NCBI GenBank assembly: GCA_004555865.1
Contig: SFJO01000007.1
Span: forward strand, 23,298 to 87,297
From: Oscillospiraceae bacterium
Lineage (GTDB): Bacteria > Bacillota > Clostridia > Oscillospirales > Ruminococcaceae
Reading direction: 5' to 3'
Length of the DNA stretch: 64,000 nt
The notes beneath the pieces are model-generated. The model was not told the DNA's origin. It ran no database searches and saw only the letters and a list, made by a program, of their open reading frames with translations. Shown piece after piece: positions 9,269-21,217 of this stretch. Made by a program: the position numbers and the translations under genes. Position 1 is the stretch's first letter. Each line of letters opens with the position of its first letter.

Positions 9269-9706
9269 TCACAAAAAGCGTTCCAGGCTTTGCAGGTTCT
9301 CCCGCTGGAATTCCAGCAGCTCGTCCGAGAGCTGCCTTGCGCCCGCGCTGGCGTTCGGGGCGCTGTTCTGGGCCTGCACGCAGGCGGTAATGCCCGCGCT
9401 GGTGCCCTCCACCAGCATCTGCGCCAGTTTTTGGGTGGAGCGGCCGCCCAGCGTGCGGCTGAGAATCCCCATCTTTGCCCCCAGCTTTTCCAGGCTTCCC
9501 GCGCCCTCCGCTTCGCCCCCAAGGGCCGCAATGGCAGTATGGGCCCGCTGGTTGAGGCTTCGGTAACCCCGCTGCTCCTCCAGCAGCTCGGCCCGCAAAA
9601 GCCGGTCCTCCGTGAGGGGCAGCATCTGCTCCAGTGTGTTTTTTCCCATCTCGGTGCCCCGCGCCACCTCCTGCAGCAGCGCCATGTTTTCGGTTTCGTT
9701 CGTCAT
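9269..9706 (-). CDS. Conserved small helical protein, function unknown
   Basis: A 145-residue soluble protein I do not recognise beyond a likely helical bundle. The sequence is rich in Ala, Leu, Glu and Gln with heptad-like spacing (MALLQEVARGTEMGKNTLEQ, RLLRAELLEEQRGYRSLNQR), no signal peptide and no membrane segment. A single Cys lies in ITACVQAQNSAP. The start at 9706 is preceded by GGGAGG; the open frame upstream is Arg-rich and overlaps the hairpin of the next gene. It lies downstream of the GGDEF gene but behind that gene's terminator, so it probably has its own promoter. Coding is supported by ribosome site and composition; no function is claimed. Confidence 0.7.
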   Translation of the reverse strand: MTNETENMALLQEVARGTEMGKNTLEQMLPLTEDRLLRAELLEEQRGYRSLNQRAHTAIAALGGEAEGAGSLEKLGAKMGILSRTLGGRSTQKLAQMLVEGTSAGITACVQAQNSAPNASAGARQLSDELLEFQRENLQSLERFL

Positions 9707-9740
9707 GCCGTTCGCCTCCCGCAAATTCCTGTGAAGGGCA

Positions 9741-9804
9741 CAAAAAATGCCCCTGCGGGCAGTATGGCCAAATCTGCATTCGGTCATACGCCCGCAGGGG
9801 CATT
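9741..9804 (-). terminator. Terminator after the GGDEF gene
   Basis: A long hairpin: AATGCCCCTGCGGGC pairs with GCCCGCAGGGGCATT, and the stem continues inward through GTATGGCC/GGTCATAC. On the minus strand it is followed by TTTTTTG, so it ends the gene at 9820-10692. Confidence 0.85.
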
Positions 9805-9819
9805 GCGCTTTTACGGTTT

Positions 9820-10692
9820 TCAGTGTACCTGCTCGTCGTCGGCCTGCTTGGCCTCGGCCAGGCGGGCAAACAGCAGCTCCTTCAGCTCGTTCCAGGTGCC
9901 GTTCGCGGTCTCGTTCAGGTCGGCGGCAGCCATGGCCAGCTGCACGGGCACCCGCTTGTTGTTCAGCGCGCCGCACACGCAGCTGCCGCCGATCTCATCG
10001 TACATATCCTTGGCTTCCCGGCGTATCTTTTCCAGCGTTTCGCCCTGCACAAAGCTCACCAGCAGGAACTGATCGCTGTGGAAGCGGGCCACGAACCGGT
10101 CGGTCATGTTGCAGCGGCGGAACCAGTTGGGCACGTAGCACAGCACCTGATCGGCCACGCCGGCACCGTAACGGGCACCCAGCTCCTTAAAATGCCGCAC
10201 GTCCACCACAACGGCCAGAACGGTTTTGCCGTCCTTGCGCATCTGGGGCAGGCGGGGGGCAAAGTAGCCCTCCACATACTGGCGGTTGTACACGCCGGTG
10301 AGGAAATCCCGCACCTGATAGGATTGTTCCTGGTCCACCAGACGCATCATCGCATCCGCCTGATGGCCCCAGTCGGCCGCCTGGCCGGTGATGTTCACCC
10401 AGGTTTCCAGCACCAGGGTGCGATCTTCCAGCCGGAAGGGAATGGCGGTAACCGCATAGGCCTGCTCGTTCTCGCTCTGCAGTTTGAAGGTAGGGGCATT
10501 GTGCTGCACCGCCTGATAGCCAACACAGTTCAGGCAGCGGCCCTCGTCGTTGCAGGTGCAGCTGGTGGCGGCAAAGCCGTTTTCTGCATCGCACAGACAG
10601 CCGGTGTCAGGTTCCACCACCTTCACCCTATCGTACAGTTCGTTCAGGCAGGCCAGTACACTGCCCAACTCGTTCACGGTGTATTCTTTCAT
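9820..10692 (-). CDS. Degenerate GGDEF-domain protein with N-terminal Cys cluster
   Basis: A 290-residue protein. Residues 30-60 hold six Cys as CLC (32, 34), CTC (45, 47) and CLNC (53, 56). A short PAS-like segment follows (about 65-125: AVTAIPFRLEDRTLVLETWV), then a GGDEF-type domain from DFLTGVYNRQYVEG (129) on. The catalytic GGDEF signature is replaced by HSDQF (205-209), so diguanylate cyclase activity is unlikely; it may bind nucleotide or act only as a partner domain. The Cys cluster suggests metal or redox sensing, which is inference. The start at 10692 is followed by clear coding; another ATG lies 4 codons upstream. A promoter is visible at 10773-10802. Confidence 0.8.
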   Translation of the reverse strand: MKEYTVNELGSVLACLNELYDRVKVVEPDTGCLCDAENGFAATSCTCNDEGRCLNCVGYQAVQHNAPTFKLQSENEQAYAVTAIPFRLEDRTLVLETWVNITGQAADWGHQADAMMRLVDQEQSYQVRDFLTGVYNRQYVEGYFAPRLPQMRKDGKTVLAVVVDVRHFKELGARYGAGVADQVLCYVPNWFRRCNMTDRFVARFHSDQFLLVSFVQGETLEKIRREAKDMYDEIGGSCVCGALNNKRVPVQLAMAAADLNETANGTWNELKELLFARLAEAKQADDEQVH

Positions 10693-10772
10693 GGATCCTT
10701 GCATTCTCCTTGCTGCACCGCCATGCCAAAAAGCGGCGTTCCGTCTTTTTTCCCTCGTTTCCAATTCTATTT

Positions 10773-10802
10773 ATTATAGCATTTTGCTCTTCGTGCATAC
10801 AA
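10773..10802 (-). promoter_or_regulatory. Promoter of the GGDEF gene
   Basis: On the minus strand TTGTAT (10797-10802) and a perfect TATAAT (10773-10778) are 18 bases apart, about 75 bases before the start codon. Confidence 0.65.
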
Positions 10803-10870
10803 GCCGCACTTTGTGGAAAGCGTCCGTCAAAACGCACGCTTTTTTTGCCGTTTTGCCCAGTTTTATAAAC

Positions 10871-10898
10871 AAAAAGGCCTCCCTTGGAAAGGGAAGCC
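10871..10898 (-). terminator. Terminator after trmB
   Basis: On the minus strand, GGCTTCCCTT-TCC-AAGGGAGGCC is followed by TTTTTG, 10 bases after the trmB stop. Confidence 0.75.
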
Positions 10899-10907
10899 CC
10901 GAATGGC

Positions 10908-11648
10908 TCAGCGTTTCGGTTCCGCGTCGGCCTTATCCACCAGCTTGTCGTACTTGGCGCAGACGGCGGCATCCTCGTCGCTCAAAAACGCCTTGCGGGC
11001 GATGAGTGCCTTGGTGGGAATGCCCTCGGCGGTGTACATGGCCTCGTGCTCGGTGCGGATGTTCCAGGCCGGCTCATCCGCGTGCAGGTCCCGGGTCATC
11101 CAGGTGATCTCGAAGCCCGCGGCGGGGAAGTAGCGCAGGCTGTCCTCAAACAGGCTGTCGTCGTCGGTCTTGAAGTAGATCTCGCCCCCGTCCTCCAGGA
11201 AGGTGCGGTACAGCAGCAGCTGGCGGGGGTAGGTCAGCCGGTGCTTTTTGTGGCCGGCCTTTTTGTTCCAGGGGTTGCAGAAGTTGATGTAAATGCGCTG
11301 CACCTTGTCGGTCTCGTCAAAGGCGTTGAGAATCCGCTCAATGTCCAGCGACATGATCATCACGTTGTCCGGCGTGCGGTTTTCGGCGGCATACAGCCGC
11401 TCGATGTTCCGCTTGGCCAGAATCAGCACCTTATCGGTGATGTCGATGCCCAGGTAGTTGTTCTCGGGGTGGGTCAGGGCCAGCCGGGCCAGAAATCCGC
11501 CTTTGCCGCAGCCCAGCTCCAGATGAATGGGCTGCCGGGGCCGGGCAAACTGGCTGGCCCAGCGGCCTTTGTTGGCCAGCGGCTCATGGGCATGGTAATC
11601 GCAGGCCAGCAGCTCCGGCCGGGCGTAGGGTTTGTAGCGCATCCGCAT
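10908..11648 (-). CDS. trmB: tRNA (guanine-N7-)-methyltransferase
   Basis: A 246-residue SAM-dependent enzyme that methylates G46 in the variable loop of tRNA. The SAM site is LELGCGKGGFLARLA (about residues 43-57) and LGIDI follows. Family marks are FCNPWNKKAGHKKHRL (usually FPDPWPK(K)RHxKRR in the family) and FKTDD. The FPDPWPK motif reads FCNPWNK here, a variant common in clostridia. AGGAGG lies 8 bases before the ATG at 11648. It follows the alanyl-tRNA editing gene by 33 bases on the same strand, so the two probably form a tRNA quality/modification operon. Confidence 0.93.
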   Translation of the reverse strand: MRMRYKPYARPELLACDYHAHEPLANKGRWASQFARPRQPIHLELGCGKGGFLARLALTHPENNYLGIDITDKVLILAKRNIERLYAAENRTPDNVMIMSLDIERILNAFDETDKVQRIYINFCNPWNKKAGHKKHRLTYPRQLLLYRTFLEDGGEIYFKTDDDSLFEDSLRYFPAAGFEITWMTRDLHADEPAWNIRTEHEAMYTAEGIPTKALIARKAFLSDEDAAVCAKYDKLVDKADAEPKR

Positions 11649-11681
11649 GGGGGTGTTCCTCCTGTATTGTTTGTCCGTCGT

Positions 11682-12875
11682 TCAGATGTTGCCCGCCTGC
11701 TCCTGTTCCTGGAAGAAGGCGGTCACCTTGTCCAGATCGGTCTCGGCCACGCTGCCGCTGCACAGCTCGGGCTTGCCGCCGCCGCGGCCGTTCAGGGCGG
11801 CGTTCATGGCCTTGGCCAGCACGCGGGCGTCGCCGCCGTTCCAGGCCAGGCAGTAGGCATAGCCTTGCCCGCCCTGGGTAAACACCGCGCAGGGGCGGTG
11901 GGTGTGCTCGCTGAGGGCCAGGCACAGCCGGCGCAGGCTGTCGCCGGAGAGGTCGCGCACAAACAGCACCGGCTGGTCGCCTTCCTGCACCTGGGCGGCG
12001 GTGTAGGCAAACACCTGCTGCTCCAGCTGGGCGGCCCGTGCCTTCTGGGCGGCCAGTTCGTCGGCCTGGCGCTGGGCGGCGGCGGCCAGCTGGCCGTTTT
12101 TGGCGCTGAACTGTGCCCGCAGCTTCGCCTGCTCCTCCAGCATTCGGCTGAACGCCGTCAGGGCGCGGCCGCCGCAGGCCAGGGTAATGCGGGTGCCGCC
12201 TTTGTAGTTCATGGCGCCCATCACCTTGATCTGGCCGATCTGGCCGGTGCGCTCCACGTGGGTGCCGCAGCAGGCGCAGCAGTCCGCCCCGGGAATGGTG
12301 ACGATGCGCACCGCGCCGTCAATGGCTTTTTTGCTGCGGTAGGTGAGGGTGGCCAGCACCTCGGGGGCGGGGTACTCGGCCTGCACCGGCAGGTCGGCCC
12401 AGACGATGCGGTTGGCCTCGGCCTCGGCGGCGGCCAGCCCCTCGGGGGGGATGGGCAGGCTGGTGTCCAGGGTGGTCTCCTCCTGGCCGATGTGGAAGCC
12501 CACATTCTCACAGCCGAACATCCGGTGCAGGATGCCGCTGAGGATGTGCTCGCCGGAGTGCTGCTGCATACTGTCCAGCCGGTGCTCCATGTCCAGCACG
12601 CCCTCCACGGCGCTGCCGGCCTCCAGGGGCGCATCGGTCAGGTGGGTGATGACCCCCTGCCTGGTCTGCACGTCCAGCACATTGGCCCCGCCCAGGGTGC
12701 CCCGGTCGGCCGGCTGGCCGCCGCCCTCGGGGAAGAAGGCGGTCTGGTCCAGCACCACCTCAAACCGGCCCTGCTTTTTGGCAGGGGTGCAGGCCAGCAC
12801 GTTGGCAGTAAAGCGGTTCAGGTAGGCGTTGTCGTCGTACAGGCGGCGGGTTTCGGGATGATTGGTTTGTTCCAT
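11682..12875 (-). CDS. Stand-alone alanyl-tRNA editing protein (AlaX type, long form)
   Basis: A 397-residue protein related to the editing part of alanyl-tRNA synthetase, which removes Ser or Gly mischarged on tRNA-Ala. The two zinc-binding motifs are present: HSGEH (His106, His110) and CCGTH (Cys202 with His206). After residue about 230 comes a coiled-coil rich in Gln/Ala/Lys and then a DHHA1-type C-terminal domain containing GGGKPELCSGS. This is the long AlaX form (AlaX-L). The ATG at 12875 has GAGG upstream; the more upstream start would add a Ser/Pro-rich non-family stretch. A likely promoter with an extended -10 (TGTTATAAT) lies at 12972-12980. Confidence 0.92.
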   Translation of the reverse strand: MEQTNHPETRRLYDDNAYLNRFTANVLACTPAKKQGRFEVVLDQTAFFPEGGGQPADRGTLGGANVLDVQTRQGVITHLTDAPLEAGSAVEGVLDMEHRLDSMQQHSGEHILSGILHRMFGCENVGFHIGQEETTLDTSLPIPPEGLAAAEAEANRIVWADLPVQAEYPAPEVLATLTYRSKKAIDGAVRIVTIPGADCCACCGTHVERTGQIGQIKVMGAMNYKGGTRITLACGGRALTAFSRMLEEQAKLRAQFSAKNGQLAAAAQRQADELAAQKARAAQLEQQVFAYTAAQVQEGDQPVLFVRDLSGDSLRRLCLALSEHTHRPCAVFTQGGQGYAYCLAWNGGDARVLAKAMNAALNGRGGGKPELCSGSVAETDLDKVTAFFQEQEQAGNI

Positions 12876-13139
12876 GGCTGTTACCTCAATTGATGTATCG
12901 GACGGGCCGCACCGGCCCGGTGAATGTTCCGAAGGGCGGTGCAGGGGCGCACCATGTTCCGGCAGTGATTTATTATAACACAAACCGCCGCCTTCCGGCT
13001 ATTTTTTCGGCCGGGCTGCGTCATGGAAAAACGTCCCGTAATATTGTATAATAAAGCCACGGCCCGCACACTGCCGCGCGGGCTGCCCTGTGATTTTTTC
13101 GGGCGGTGTGCGCCGCCCGCCAGATACGAGGAGGCCCCC
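12876..13139. promoter_or_regulatory. Divergent promoter region, editing gene and lipoprotein
   Basis: On the minus strand an extended -10 (TG-T-TATAAT, TATAAT at 12972-12977) points to the editing gene. On the plus strand TATAAT at 13047-13052 points to the lipoprotein gene. Neither has a good -35. Confidence 0.5.
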
Positions 13140-14327
13140 ATGAACCACCTACGCAAAGCCGCTGCCCTTGCTGCCGCCGGGGCGCTGTGCCTGTTTGCTG
13201 CCTGCGGCAGCCTGAGCCTGACCCCGGCCGCCCCCACCGCCAGCCCTCAGCCGGACACGGATGCCGCAGCGCAGGCCCGGGGCGGCACCCTGCGCCTGTG
13301 GCTGGACGAAGAGCTGGCGGGAGCGCGCACGGCGTTTGACGCCTACGGCCAGGCCCGAGGCGTGACCATTGAACCGGCCGACACGGCCGACAAAGCGGAT
13401 CTGGCGCTGCTGGCGGCCCCGCCGAAGGACGGCCAGGGCTGGCAGGAGCCTGAGAATCTGACCCTGCTGCCCGACCTGCTGGCGGCCCAGAAGCTCACCG
13501 CCCAGAACGACGCGGTGCCCCTTGGGGGCGCAGCCTGGGGTTACTGGGCCGAGAAGAGCACCCTCACCGCCCTGCTGGGCAGCGAGTTTGATCCGGAGGA
13601 TCTGCGCCAGGCCAGCTGGAAGGAATGGACGGCCTTTGCCGCCGCCGTGGAGGACTGGCTGGCCCAGCCCTCGGCCCGCCGCGTGACCCTGAACGGCAAG
13701 GCCGTGACCCTGCCCGAAAGCCGTCCCGCCCAGCTGGAGGGGCTGAGCGGGGTGTTCGCCCCCGCCGGAGAGGAAGGGGACATCGCCCTGTACAGCCCCG
13801 CAGCGGCCGCCGGGGGCAGCCTTTCGCAGGCAGCCGGGGCCGTGTATGACCTGCTGGAACTGGAAGCCGCCCACACCGCCCCCGGGCAGGGCGTGGGTGC
13901 GGTGGCCGGGGGCACCGCGCTGTTTGCCCGGGCTGGCAGCGTACAGGCCGCCCAGCTGGCCGACCCGGTGCTTCTGCCCTGTAAAATGCCCCTGACCGCC
14001 GCGAACGGCACCCCCACCACCCAGCAGCTGCTGGCCTGGCCCACTGCGGGCACCGGGGCCTGGGCGGCCATTCCCACAAACGGAGACGCCGCCCAGGGCG
14101 AGGCAGCCCTGCTGTGGCTGTACACCAGCGCGGCCGGGCGCAGCGCCCTCTCCGCCGCCGGGCTGGCCCCCATCACCGGGGCGGGCGCCGGGGCAGGCGG
14201 CCTTGCGGCCGAGCGCATTACCAGCGGCGAGTGTCTTGCGGCCGCCGCCGTGCCCGAGGCCGCCCGCGAAGCCCTGCGCACCCGCCCGGAACCAAAAGCC
14301 GCCTTTGCGGCAGCCTTTGCCGGCTGA
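13140..14327 (+). CDS. Lipoprotein, extracellular solute-binding type
   Basis: A 395-residue exported lipoprotein. The signal peptide has a basic start (MNHLRKAA), a hydrophobic core and the lipobox LFAAC, giving Cys22 as the likely lipidated residue. A Thr/Ala/Pro linker follows, and then a fold resembling family-1 sugar-binding proteins (GGTLRLWLDEELAGARTAFD, late segment LLWLYTSAAGRSALSAAGLAP). The sequence is very Ala-rich, which weakens similarity. No permease or ATPase genes are nearby, so it is an orphan binding protein or a sensor partner. The 4-alpha-glucanotransferase gene starts 97 bases downstream, suggesting malto-oligosaccharides as ligand; that is inference. GAGGAGG precedes the ATG by 5 bases. 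Confidence 0.75.
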   Translation: MNHLRKAAALAAAGALCLFAACGSLSLTPAAPTASPQPDTDAAAQARGGTLRLWLDEELAGARTAFDAYGQARGVTIEPADTADKADLALLAAPPKDGQGWQEPENLTLLPDLLAAQKLTAQNDAVPLGGAAWGYWAEKSTLTALLGSEFDPEDLRQASWKEWTAFAAAVEDWLAQPSARRVTLNGKAVTLPESRPAQLEGLSGVFAPAGEEGDIALYSPAAAAGGSLSQAAGAVYDLLELEAAHTAPGQGVGAVAGGTALFARAGSVQAAQLADPVLLPCKMPLTAANGTPTTQQLLAWPTAGTGAWAAIPTNGDAAQGEAALLWLYTSAAGRSALSAAGLAPITGAGAGAGGLAAERITSGECLAAAAVPEAAREALRTRPEPKAAFAAAFAG

Positions 14328-14424
14328 GCCGCTTTTTTCAAGATCCGTCTGCATTCCACGGAACGCCGGCCGCACCGCCGCTTTTTCTTCCGGCGCACAC
14401 GGCCCACCCAAAGGAGGAACCTCT

Positions 14425-16209
14425 ATGCCCACCCTGACCAACCGCGCCGTCGGCGTACTTATGCCCGTTTCCAGCCTGCCGGGGCCCTATGGCATCGGCT
14501 GTTTCGGCCGGGAAGCCTACCGTTTTGTGGATTTTCTGGCCCAGGCGGGGCAGACCGTGTGGCAGGTGCTGCCGCTGGGCCCCACCGGCTATGGCGACAG
14601 CCCCTATCAGAGCTGCTCGGCCTTTGCGGGCAACCCCTATTTTATTGACCTGGACCGGCTGGTGAACGAAGGGCTGCTCACCCACGACCTGATCGGCCGC
14701 ACCGACTTCGGCGCCGACCCCGGCCGGGTGGACTATGCCGCGCTGTACCGCGGCCGTTTTGCCCTGCTGCGGGCCGCCTACGCGGTGTGGAAGCGCCAGC
14801 GCCCGGTGCCCGGCTGCGAAACGCCCTACTCGGACGAATACTACCGCTTCGTCTTTTTGAACGACAGCTGGCTGGAGGACTACTGCCTGTACATGGCCGC
14901 CAAAGAGGAGAACCACATGGCCCACTGGCTGGAGTGGCCCAAGCCCCTGCGCACCCGCCAGCCCGAGGCTCTGGCCGCCCTGAAGGAGCGGGCCGCCGAT
15001 GAGATGGGCTTCTGGGCCTTTGTGCAGTTCCAGTTCAGCCGCCAGTGGCAGGCCCTGAAGGCCTACGCCAACCAGCGGGGCGTGAAGATCTTCGGCGACA
15101 TTCCCATCTACGTCTCGGCCGACTCGGCCGATGCCTGGGCGGGCGGCAGCCTGTTTGAGGTGGACGGCGAGGGCCGCCCCCGCCGGGTGGCGGGCTGCCC
15201 GCCGGACTATTTCAGCGCCGACGGCCAGCTGTGGGGCAACCCCCTGTATGACTGGAACGCCCAGGCCAAAACCGGCTACGCCTGGTGGATTGGCCGGGTG
15301 CGCCACGCGCTGGGCCTGTACGACCTGCTGCGCATCGACCACTTCCGTGCCTTTGACACCTACTGGGCCATCCCTGCCGACGCCACCACCGCCCGGGAGG
15401 GCAAGTGGGAGCAAGGCCCCGGCATGGCGCTGTTCCGCGCACTGGAGGATGCCCTGGGCGAGCTGCCCATCGTGGCCGAGAATCTGGGCCTGTTGTTTGA
15501 CAGCGTGCGCCGGCTTCTGGCCGACAGCGGCCTGCCCGGCATGAAGGTGCTGCAATTTGCCTTTGACCCCGGCTGTGACAGCGAGTATCTGCCCCACAAC
15601 CACATTCCCAACTGCGTGGTGTACCCCGGCACCCACGACAACACCACCTTGAAGGACTGGCTGGCCACCGCCAATCCGGGCGAGCTGGCCAAGGCCAAGG
15701 CCATGCTGGGCCTGAACAAAGAAGAGGGCTATGTGCGCGGGGTGATCCGTGCGGCGCTGGGCAGCGTGGCCCGGCTCACCGTCATCCCCATGGCAGACTG
15801 GCTGGAGCTGGGGCCCGAAGCGCGGATCAACGCGCCCGGCACCGGCACCGGCAACTGGCAGTGGCGGGCCGAAGAAGGCTTTGACACCCCGGCCCTGGCC
15901 CGGCAGATGCGCAGCCTGTGCGCCGTGTTCGCCCGGTGCAGCGCCCCGGAACCGGAGCAGGAGAAGCAGCCGGTGCAGCCCTTCACCCACGGGGCGTTTC
16001 TGGCCCTGTGCGCCGACCAGCTGGGCCGCCCCGCGGCACAGCTGACACCGGAGGCGGACTTTGCCGAGCTGGGGGTGGATTCCTTCGACAAGGTGGGCCT
16101 GGCCCTGGCCATTGAGGACACCTTCGGCGCGGTGATCTCGGACGAGGACCTGATTGACGTGAAAACCGTGGGGCAGATGGAGTATCTGGTGGAGTACCTG
16201 CTGAAGTAA
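14425..16209 (+). CDS. malQ: 4-alpha-glucanotransferase fused to an acyl carrier protein domain
   Basis: A 594-residue protein. Residues 1 to about 500 are a GH77 amylomaltase that transfers glucan chains between malto-oligosaccharides. The catalytic set is visible: nucleophile Asp305 in LRIDHFRAFD, acid/base Glu352 in VAENLGL and Asp405 in GTHDNTT. A linker rich in Glu, Gln and Pro (about 505-520) leads to a complete acyl/peptidyl-carrier domain (about 521-594): ELGVDSFDKVGLALAIEDTF, with Ser553 at the phosphopantetheine site. MalQ alone is about 500 residues, so this is a true C-terminal extension in one frame. AAGGAGG precedes the ATG by 8 bases. What the carrier domain does here is unknown. 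Confidence 0.93.
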   Translation: MPTLTNRAVGVLMPVSSLPGPYGIGCFGREAYRFVDFLAQAGQTVWQVLPLGPTGYGDSPYQSCSAFAGNPYFIDLDRLVNEGLLTHDLIGRTDFGADPGRVDYAALYRGRFALLRAAYAVWKRQRPVPGCETPYSDEYYRFVFLNDSWLEDYCLYMAAKEENHMAHWLEWPKPLRTRQPEALAALKERAADEMGFWAFVQFQFSRQWQALKAYANQRGVKIFGDIPIYVSADSADAWAGGSLFEVDGEGRPRRVAGCPPDYFSADGQLWGNPLYDWNAQAKTGYAWWIGRVRHALGLYDLLRIDHFRAFDTYWAIPADATTAREGKWEQGPGMALFRALEDALGELPIVAENLGLLFDSVRRLLADSGLPGMKVLQFAFDPGCDSEYLPHNHIPNCVVYPGTHDNTTLKDWLATANPGELAKAKAMLGLNKEEGYVRGVIRAALGSVARLTVIPMADWLELGPEARINAPGTGTGNWQWRAEEGFDTPALARQMRSLCAVFARCSAPEPEQEKQPVQPFTHGAFLALCADQLGRPAAQLTPEADFAELGVDSFDKVGLALAIEDTFGAVISDEDLIDVKTVGQMEYLVEYLLK

Positions 16210-16270
16210 CGCGCGCCGAGCAGGCGCACGATCGGCCGCAGCACAGAGCCTGAAACAGCACAAGAGAAAC

Positions 16271-16331
16271 AGCTGCGTGCGGAACAGCGCCGCCTTTTTT
16301 TGGGGGTGGCTGTTCTGCACGCAGCTTTTTT
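16271..16331 (+). terminator. Terminator after malQ
   Basis: AGCTGCGTGCGGAACAG (16271-16287) pairs with CTGTTCTGCACGCAGCT (16310-16326) with one mismatch, followed by T residues. Confidence 0.85.
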
Positions 16332-16425
16332 GGATTTATCCGGCCACTCGGCCGCAGCGGCATTTTGAATGCAGCGGCACCGGCTTTTTGTGGAATTTTT
16401 GGGGTGTGTTATGGGGAGGGCTGCC

Positions 16426-17289
16426 TCAGTTTGCGTCCTCGGGCAGGGTAAAGCCCTCGCCCACCACCTCGGCGGCATCGCATATCATCACCATGGCGTG
16501 GGGGTCCATCTGATGCGCAATGCGCCGCACCCGTGCAATCTCCATCTTGCCGCAGGCGCACAGCAGCACGTCCATATCCCGCCCGGTGTAGCTGCCCTTG
16601 CCAGGCATCAGCGTGGCGCCGCGGCCCACCTCGTCGCTGATGGCCCTGGCCGTGGCCGCACCGCTGCGGGTGACCACCAGCGCCATTTTGCCGCCCGCCG
16701 CACCGTTCACCACATAGTCCATGGCAAAGGTGGAAACGAAGGTAAACACCAGGCCGTACAGCACCGCGTCCGGGCTGCCGTACACTGGCCAGCCCGCCAG
16801 AATGACGACCGCATCCATCACCGCGGTAATCTGCCCCAGGCTCAGGTAGGGGCGGGCCTTGCGCACGGCCATCACCACAAAGTCAGCGCCGCCGGTGGAG
16901 GAGCCCTGGGTGTAGATCAGCCCCATACCGGCCCCCACCAGCAGGCCGGTGAACAGGCAGGCCAGCAGCGGGTCGCCGCTGTACACAGGGAAATGGGGCA
17001 TGATGCCGTCCATGATCAGAGTGATGATGAGCAGCGAGCGCAGGCTGCGCAGCAAAAACTTTTTGCCCAGGCTGCGGAAGGTAAGCAGCACAATGGGCAG
17101 GTTCATGGCCACGGTGAGCGCACCCATGGGCAGGTGGGTGAAGTAGTTGATCATCAGCGCCAGGCCGGAAACGCCCCCGGTGGCAAAGCCGCCGTTTGTG
17201 GCAAAGGTATAATAGCCCAGGCTGTACAGCGTGCCGCCCAGCAAATCGTAGGCAAGGCCCTCGGTCAGGGGGCGTAGGCGTTCTTTCAT
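16426..17289 (-). CDS. YitT family membrane protein (DUF161/DUF2179)
   Basis: A 287-residue protein with about five membrane helices in the first 200 residues (DUF161, YitT type: NGGFATGGVSGLALMINYFT, TQGSSTGGADFVVMAV) and a soluble C-terminal DUF2179 domain (ALVVTRSGAATARAISDEVG, ending near EVVGEGF). Family members are common in Firmicutes; their transport role is not established. The start at 17289 has GAGAGGAC upstream. It stands alone, with a minus-strand extended -10 (TGTTACAAT, TACAAT at 17374-17379) about 85 bases before the start. Confidence 0.88.
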   Translation of the reverse strand: MKERLRPLTEGLAYDLLGGTLYSLGYYTFATNGGFATGGVSGLALMINYFTHLPMGALTVAMNLPIVLLTFRSLGKKFLLRSLRSLLIITLIMDGIMPHFPVYSGDPLLACLFTGLLVGAGMGLIYTQGSSTGGADFVVMAVRKARPYLSLGQITAVMDAVVILAGWPVYGSPDAVLYGLVFTFVSTFAMDYVVNGAAGGKMALVVTRSGAATARAISDEVGRGATLMPGKGSYTGRDMDVLLCACGKMEIARVRRIAHQMDPHAMVMICDAAEVVGEGFTLPEDAN

Positions 17290-17450
17290 GGGAAGTCCTC
17301 TCTTTTGCTTGTTCGGTTTCGGCAGTTTTCGCTATTTTTTCGCCTTAGTAAGCACTTTTTTCCTCTTATTTCCATTGTAACACGGCGGCTGCAAAGGCGC
17401 AAGGGCAGCCGAGCCGCGCCCCTTAAAAACGGCCGGGCCGCACCCCGCGC

Positions 17451-17491
17451 AAAAAAATCCGCCCCCTGTGCAGAACACAGGGGGCGGATTT
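17451..17491 (-). terminator. Terminator after pyruvate:ferredoxin oxidoreductase
   Basis: A 16-bp perfect stem, AAATCCGCCCCCTGTG / CACAGGGGGCGGATTT, with a 5-base loop. On the minus strand it runs into TTTTTTT, 52 bases after the stop. Confidence 0.93.
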
Positions 17492-17543
17492 ACGTTATAC
17501 GCTTGATACGCTCAGGCTTGCCCGAAGCGGAACCCCGCACAAA

Positions 17544-21071
<3,528 letters not shown>

Positions 21072-21188
21072 GTTTCTTCCTCCATTACTATTTTTACAGG
21101 ACCCTTGCGCCGGGGCATCACTCCTGCGGCAAACGCCATTTCGTCAACTGGGCGCAGTATGGCCTTTGCGAGATCCTGCCTCACGCTT

Positions 21189-21217
21189 ATTTTATCAAAT
21201 GTGCTGAATAAAGTAAA
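21189..21217 (-). promoter_or_regulatory. Promoter of nifJ
   Basis: On the minus strand TTTACT (21212-21217) and TAAAAT (21189-21194) are exactly 17 bases apart, 118 bases before the start codon. The ribosome site GGAGGAAG follows near 21080. Confidence 0.65.
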
